Shown: piece by piece, positions 60,283-64,000 of the stretch
Layout of the letters: each line of letters opens with the position of its first letter
How positions within the stretch are numbered: the stretch's first letter is position 1
Source of the DNA: Pedobacter cryotolerans
GTDB lineage: Bacteria > Bacteroidota > Bacteroidia > Sphingobacteriales > Sphingobacteriaceae
Assembly (NCBI RefSeq): GCF_005116475.1
Contig: NZ_SWBO01000003.1
Coordinates: 248,001 to 312,000, forward strand
DNA: 64,000 nt
Direction of reading: 5' to 3'
Position numbers and translations under genes: made by a program
The notes under the pieces: model-generated
Databases searched by the model: none
Seen by the model: only the letters and a program-made list of their open reading frames with translations
What the model was told of the DNA's origin: nothing

Positions 60283-61110
60283 TTAGTTAAAAATTGGTTT
60301 TAATTTATTCTTTTCTGCCAACACCGCGTTAAACAACAACTCTAAATCGAGCTTACTATCTTCTTGATGAAAGTTTGGCATCACCGCATTGTAACCCGCC
60401 ATACTTGGCTCCGCATAAATTATTGTATCATCCATTTCTTTTACACGTTTAAAGCAAAGTTTATTGGTAATTTCTTCTACCGATGCTTTTAAAGCGATGC
60501 TATTTTCATCTACCATAATCACTGTATCTATTAAATTATCTAAATCCCTCACTTGGTGGGTAGAAATGATAATGCAACGATCTTCTGTTAATGCCGAAGC
60601 CATAATTTTGCGAAACTGTGCTTTCGATGGAATGTCTAATCCGTTAGTTGGCTCATCCATAATAATCAATTTGGCATTTGTTGCTAGGCCAAAGGCGATG
60701 ATGAGTTTTTTCTTCTGACCATAACTCATGTTAATCAGTTTCTGCCCTACTGGGATATCAAACTCTGCCAGCAAAGTGGCAAAATAAGCATGATCAAAGT
60801 TTGGATAAAACGCGGCGTTTGCTTTTACATAGGCATCAATTTTTACCGATGGCAAATAAAATTCTTCGGGGATAAAACAGATTTGCTGCAATAAAGCGGG
60901 TTGGCGTTTAGCAGGATTGTAACCCAATACCTCTAAAGTTCCACTTTGTGCATAAACCAATCCTGCCAAGTTTTTTAACAAGGTTGATTTACCAGCGCCA
61001 TTTTTACCTAATAAACCATATATGTGACCATTGCTCAATTGCATGCTCAGGTTTTTGAATAGCAATTTGTGTTTGCTGTATCCAAAATTTAAGTCGTTAA
61101 TTTTAATCAT
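60283..61110 (-). CDS. ABC transporter ATP-binding protein, first gene of the GntR operon
   Basis: 275 residues. Walker A YGLLGKNGAGKSTLLKNL (about 32-49), signature NMSYGQKKKLIIAFGLATN (about 128-146), Walker B LIIMDEPTNGLDIPS (about 150-164), H-loop IIISTHQVRDL (about 181). C-terminal part (about 195-275) is not similar to the core. The ATG is 5 nt from a palindromic operator candidate. Confidence 0.93.
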   Translation of the reverse strand: MIKINDLNFGYSKHKLLFKNLSMQLSNGHIYGLLGKNGAGKSTLLKNLAGLVYAQSGTLEVLGYNPAKRQPALLQQICFIPEEFYLPSVKIDAYVKANAAFYPNFDHAYFATLLAEFDIPVGQKLINMSYGQKKKLIIAFGLATNAKLIIMDEPTNGLDIPSKAQFRKIMASALTEDRCIIISTHQVRDLDNLIDTVIMVDENSIALKASVEEITNKLCFKRVKEMDDTIIYAEPSMAGYNAVMPNFHQEDSKLDLELLFNAVLAEKNKLKPIFN

Positions 61111-61114
61111 TAGC

Positions 61115-61140
61115 TACTGTATTAGTTAAATAATACACTA
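61115..61140. promoter_or_regulatory. Candidate operator of the GntR-ABC operon
   Basis: TACTGTATTA (61115-61124), 6-nt spacer, TAATACACTA (61131-61140): arms complementary at 9 of 10 positions. It lies 5 nt before the ATG of the first operon gene and overlaps a near-consensus -7 box (TACTTTAG on the minus strand, 61145-61138). Binding by the operon's own GntR protein would block transcription start. Confidence 0.6.
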
Positions 61141-61457
61141 AAGTATGATGTTATTTTTGAACTACCAAATTATTTGAGATTTATTTTTTGTTTGTAGTTG
61201 ATAGTTAAGGTAAAATAGGTATTGAATTGCCTGATGGAAACAATAAGCGACATAATTATTTTGAAAATGACGTGCAGTAATTCTTAGGTAATTGCTGTCC
61301 CGCCTGCCTGCCGCCAGGTAGGTTTTTCGTTATAATTCCCGATGAAAAAAATCGGGAGATTTCCACTTCAACCGGGTTTAAAAAGAGAGGTTATTGCAAC
61401 TATTAAGGTATGCACCTAGCAACGGGCAATAGCATCATGAACTTCAGTTCTATAAAC

Positions 61458-61610
61458 GGGATTGCAGCGAAAATCCTTTTGGTTTTTTCTCCCATCATAA
61501 ACTTAGTACTGCTGTTGCAGATTTCTCGCTGCGTTCGAAATGACACCAAAACCAAAAGATTGTAGTGTAAAGCCCGACTAATATTAATAAAAGCTATTGC
61601 AATTGCTTTT
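61458..61610. repeat. Mosaic dispersed repeat, copy 3
   Basis: AACGGGATTGCAGCGAAAATCCTTTT (first part near 61457-61480), then a middle module with CTCGCTGCGTTCGAAATGAC (61526-61545), then AAAAGATTGTAGTGTAAAGCCCG and GACTAATATTAATAAAAGC. The outer modules match 12061-12145 on the other strand, and the last one also matches 47229-47288. Confidence 0.6.
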
Positions 61611-61633
61611 CAATAAATTTAATTAAAAATCGC

Positions 61634-61678
61634 AAAAAAGCCACAGCTATACAGTAAAAATCTGTAAAACTGTGGCTT
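61634..61678 (-). terminator. Terminator of the TonB-dependent receptor gene
   Basis: AAGCCACAG (61638-61646) pairs with CTGTGGCTT (61670-61678), with an inner TACAG/CTGTA stem. On the minus strand six T residues follow. It is 64 nt after the receptor's stop codon. Confidence 0.85.
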
Positions 61679-61741
61679 CTTTATACGGTTGGTGAGGACA
61701 CCAACCGAGGAGTGAGAATGACAAAGTTTCTTTCCAATAAA

Positions 61742-64000
61742 CTACATAATCGGAATACTTACACCCAAAGTAACGTTTCTGCCTGGGTTAAAAATATTAG
61801 CTAATTTGTATCTACTTAAGTGATTGTAGTATAATTTGTTGGTTAAGTTTTGTCCGGTTACCCAAACGTTAATTTTGCTATTTTTCATTTTTAGTGAAGT
61901 ACCAAAACCCGCATCTAACAAAGTATAACCATCAGTTTGGGTTTCAAATTCATCAAAGCGATCTTGTTTAAACACATTTGTTAAACCAACTTTAATGTAA
62001 CTGTCATTTAAACCTTTAATGTTTGGCTCAAATCGTAACTCATTATTTAAAGTTGCAGCAGGTATAAAAGGCAAGGCGCTATCATCGGCTAAGTTTTTAC
62101 CTCTTACATAAGCAAAAGTATTTTCGAAATGCAAATCTTTAATCAAATGGAAATCTACCGAGGCTTCTCCACCTACTAATTGTGCATCTGTTTGCACAAA
62201 ACGATAAACAGGCAAGATACTAACTGTTCCATCTTCTTCATCATAAGGAATGGTTTCTCCGCTAAAATTACCCGGATAAATGTAATTGTAAATTCGGTTG
62301 CTATAAGCGTTTAAACCAAAAGTTACCTTTTCTGCATTGTACTCTAAACCTAAATCGAATTGTAAGCTGGTTTCTTGTTTTAAATTACTGTTACCAATTT
62401 CGTATCTAAAAGTACCTTCGTGTTTACCATTTGCACCTAACTCTGCAATATTTGGCGCTCTAAAACCAGAACCCACATTTCCTTTTAGGTTTAAATTTTT
62501 AGCCAACTCAAATGCAAAACCCAATGAGCCAGAAACATTAGAAAAATTATTGTTAAATGCAGTAAAAACCTGATTACCATCTTCAAATAAATCAGCGCCA
62601 TCAACTGTTTTATAATCGTAACGCACACCTGCATTAATTGCACCGTTTTTAAAATTGCGTTTTAAGTAGGCAAAAGCACCAATGTTATTACTGGTATAAT
62701 CTGGAATTAAAAATTCATCGCCAGCATTTACATTAGTTTGATACATTCCTTGCACACCAATGGTTGGTTCCCAAATGCCATTGTTAGGGAAAATATATTT
62801 CACATCGTACGTGTAAGAATTCAAACCTAAATTTAAGCCAGGTTCATATGCGCTTTCTTCAAACTCCTTCCGAATGTTACGCTGAAAAGCTAATGTGCTT
62901 TTTAATTGTCCGCCACCTAAAAGGATGTTACTATTTAACGCAGCACGATAATGGTTAATGTTTTGCGAAGGCAAATTCAAAGATCTTGATCTCGCATCTT
63001 TGTTAGAAATTACATTTCCATCTTCATCAAAATAACTTCCGCTAGCATCTGGTCCTTCCTCAACTAAACCTACATTAGTATTAAAACGAGATAAATTTAA
63101 ATGCGCATAACCCCAAGCTTTATTTAAGCCTAACATACCGCTAAAATTCGTTTCATTGAAACCTGAATTTGGCACGTTAAAACCTTTATAGCGGTAACCG
63201 TAAGCATTTTTATAGGAAGCCCTACCTCTATAAACAAAACCGTTATCGTTACCTTGCAGCATTAATGACGATGCAGTTAAGCCATTGTTTGCACCGTAAC
63301 TTGTAGTAAAGTTACCATTAAATTCGCCTTCAGCTGTTACTAGATCTTCAATGATATTAATCACACCACCCAAAGCATCAGAACCGTATAACAAACTTGC
63401 CGGACCTTTTAGAATTTCAATTCTAGCTGCAGCAAACTGATCTGCTTGTACGCCGTGTTCGTCGCCCCATTGCTGTCCTTCTTCTCTGGCGCCATCAACA
63501 ATTGTTAAAACTCTGTTGTAACCTAAACCTCTAATTGTTGGTTTTGAGATGGCACCACCTGTAGTAATTTGCGAAATCCCAGGTACTTTAGCCAAAGCAT
63601 CAATAATATTCGTTCCTGCAGATTGTGCTAATTTCTCACGACTAAGTGAAACTACTGCCAAACTGTTTGTTTTGTTATTGGCACTAAACGGAGTTCCTGT
63701 AATAACAACTTCGGCACTCTCTATTACCGAGGCTTGTAATTCAAAACTAATGTTTTGCGTAGCAGCTAAATCTACAATTTGAGATGCTGTTTTGTAACCA
63801 ATATACCTTACCTCTAACAAAAACTTACCTCTTGAAGGTACATTGTTAAAATTAAATTCGCCATTCGCGTCCGTTACTGTTGTAGCCTTTAAATCAGAAA
63901 TATAAACTGTTGCCCCTGCTAAAGGTTGTTGTGTAGCTGCATCAGTAACTTTTCCTTTAAATGACGCTACAGAATCGGCAACTGCCTGAAGCGCTAAAAA
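61742..64000 (-). CDS. TonB-dependent receptor (N-terminus outside window)
   Basis: 752 residues are present and the frame is open to the window end, so the first residues are missing. At the edge the end of a signal peptide is seen (FLALQAVADS). A carboxypeptidase-regulatory-like domain follows (KGKVTDAATQQPLAGATVYI, TVTDANGEFNFNNVP). The plug domain has IIDALAKVPGISQITTGG, IRGLGYNRVLTIVDGAREEGQQWGDEHG, and LLYGSDALGGVINIIED. The barrel ends INVWVTGQNLTNKLYYNHLSRYKL, then NPGRNVTLGVSIPIM. The REEGQQWGDEHG plug motif and His-related residues are typical of ferric/zinc or colicin-type receptors. Exact substrate unknown. Confidence 0.93.
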   Translation of the reverse strand, partial: FLALQAVADSVASFKGKVTDAATQQPLAGATVYISDLKATTVTDANGEFNFNNVPSRGKFLLEVRYIGYKTASQIVDLAATQNISFELQASVIESAEVVITGTPFSANNKTNSLAVVSLSREKLAQSAGTNIIDALAKVPGISQITTGGAISKPTIRGLGYNRVLTIVDGAREEGQQWGDEHGVQADQFAAARIEILKGPASLLYGSDALGGVINIIEDLVTAEGEFNGNFTTSYGANNGLTASSLMLQGNDNGFVYRGRASYKNAYGYRYKGFNVPNSGFNETNFSGMLGLNKAWGYAHLNLSRFNTNVGLVEEGPDASGSYFDEDGNVISNKDARSRSLNLPSQNINHYRAALNSNILLGGGQLKSTLAFQRNIRKEFEESAYEPGLNLGLNSYTYDVKYIFPNNGIWEPTIGVQGMYQTNVNAGDEFLIPDYTSNNIGAFAYLKRNFKNGAINAGVRYDYKTVDGADLFEDGNQVFTAFNNNFSNVSGSLGFAFELAKNLNLKGNVGSGFRAPNIAELGANGKHEGTFRYEIGNSNLKQETSLQFDLGLEYNAEKVTFGLNAYSNRIYNYIYPGNFSGETIPYDEEDGTVSILPVYRFVQTDAQLVGGEASVDFHLIKDLHFENTFAYVRGKNLADDSALPFIPAATLNNELRFEPNIKGLNDSYIKVGLTNVFKQDRFDEFETQTDGYTLLDAGFGTSLKMKNSKINVWVTGQNLTNKLYYNHLSRYKLANIFNPGRNVTLGVSIPIM

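Larger units (their letters stand above)
61111..61741. other. Long intergenic region with operator, repeats and terminator
   Basis: 631 nt. It holds the GntR operator (61115-61140), CCGCCTGCCTGCCGCCAGG near 61302-61320, CCCGATGAAAAAAATCGGG hairpin near 61338-61356, and copy 3 of the mosaic repeat (about 61458-61610). It also has the terminator of the TonB-dependent receptor (61634-61678) and the hairpin GGTTGGTG/CACCAACC (61687-61706). No gene was recognised. Confidence 0.65.

Noticed and set aside
1-64000. CRISPR arrays, tRNA/rRNA genes, prophage or insertion-sequence transposases
   Set aside because: No regularly spaced direct repeats, no cloverleaf sequences and no transposase or integrase motifs were recognised. 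The repeats found are inverted-repeat or low-complexity types.

Overview
The window is an AT-rich bacterial chromosome segment with the hallmarks of Bacteroidota, most likely Sphingobacteriaceae and Pedobacter-like. The evidence is several perfect TAnnTTTG promoter elements, type IX secretion genes (porV, gldJ), a complete 14-gene nuo operon with the short lineage-type NuoG, several TonB-dependent receptors and an ExbB/ExbD/ExbD/TonB operon, a membrane-anchored AraC regulator, and families of intergenic hairpin repeats typical of this group. No tRNA, rRNA, insertion sequence or CRISPR array was recognised.

Layout. 1-5960: two serine-esterase-like hydrolases (one divergent and cut by the window edge), then an ATP-grasp ligase, a YbdK-type carboxylate-amine ligase, a class I glutamine amidotransferase and a second ATP-grasp protein. 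This looks like a pathway joining small carboxylates and amines; its product is unknown, and it is the best candidate for an undescribed system. 6177-12033: a FeoB-associated Cys-rich mini-protein with a Crp/Fnr regulator, a 7TM-AraC regulator followed by an outer-membrane beta-barrel receptor, YceI and pirin. 12192-15833: ispF and porV facing away from gldJ, with no porU between them.

15833-33486, all minus strand: biotinyl carrier protein, DUF4159 protein, RsmE, CNNM/CBS protein, inorganic pyrophosphatase, DedA, then nuoN back to nuoA (transcribed A to N). The nuoA promoter appears to lie inside the terminator of the upstream TPR gene. 33563-39474, minus: ExbB, two ExbD, TonB, a small membrane protein, a PstS-like lipoprotein and a TPR protein, probably one energy-transduction operon. 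39768-42756: pckA, a SUI1/eIF1-like factor and a lipid kinase.

42796-44228: metK behind a strong promoter and a leader that reads as a SAM-II riboswitch, so SAM synthetase would be repressed by its own product. 44284-46060: ECF sigma factor and an anti-sigma-like protein carrying CarboxypepD_reg-like and TonB C-terminal domains. 46222-53270: DUF4197 lipoprotein, DEAD-box helicase, RarA, a DUF5687-type ABC exporter pair and an OmpA-type lipoprotein. 53783-58013: a small conserved protein, a Gfo/Idh/MocA oxidoreductase, an alpha/beta hydrolase and an orphan histidine ammonia-lyase. 58200-61110: ABC ATPase, permease, GntR repressor and a beta-rich membrane-anchored protein in one operon, with an operator-like palindrome at its promoter. 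61742-64000: a TonB-dependent receptor cut by the window end.

The intergenic DNA is rich in mobile-looking hairpins and degenerate micro-repeats. Some have entered coding sequence (the nuoE 3' end, the DUF4159 5' end). Four genes have a promoter -7 element exactly 4 nt before the ATG, predicting leaderless mRNAs.
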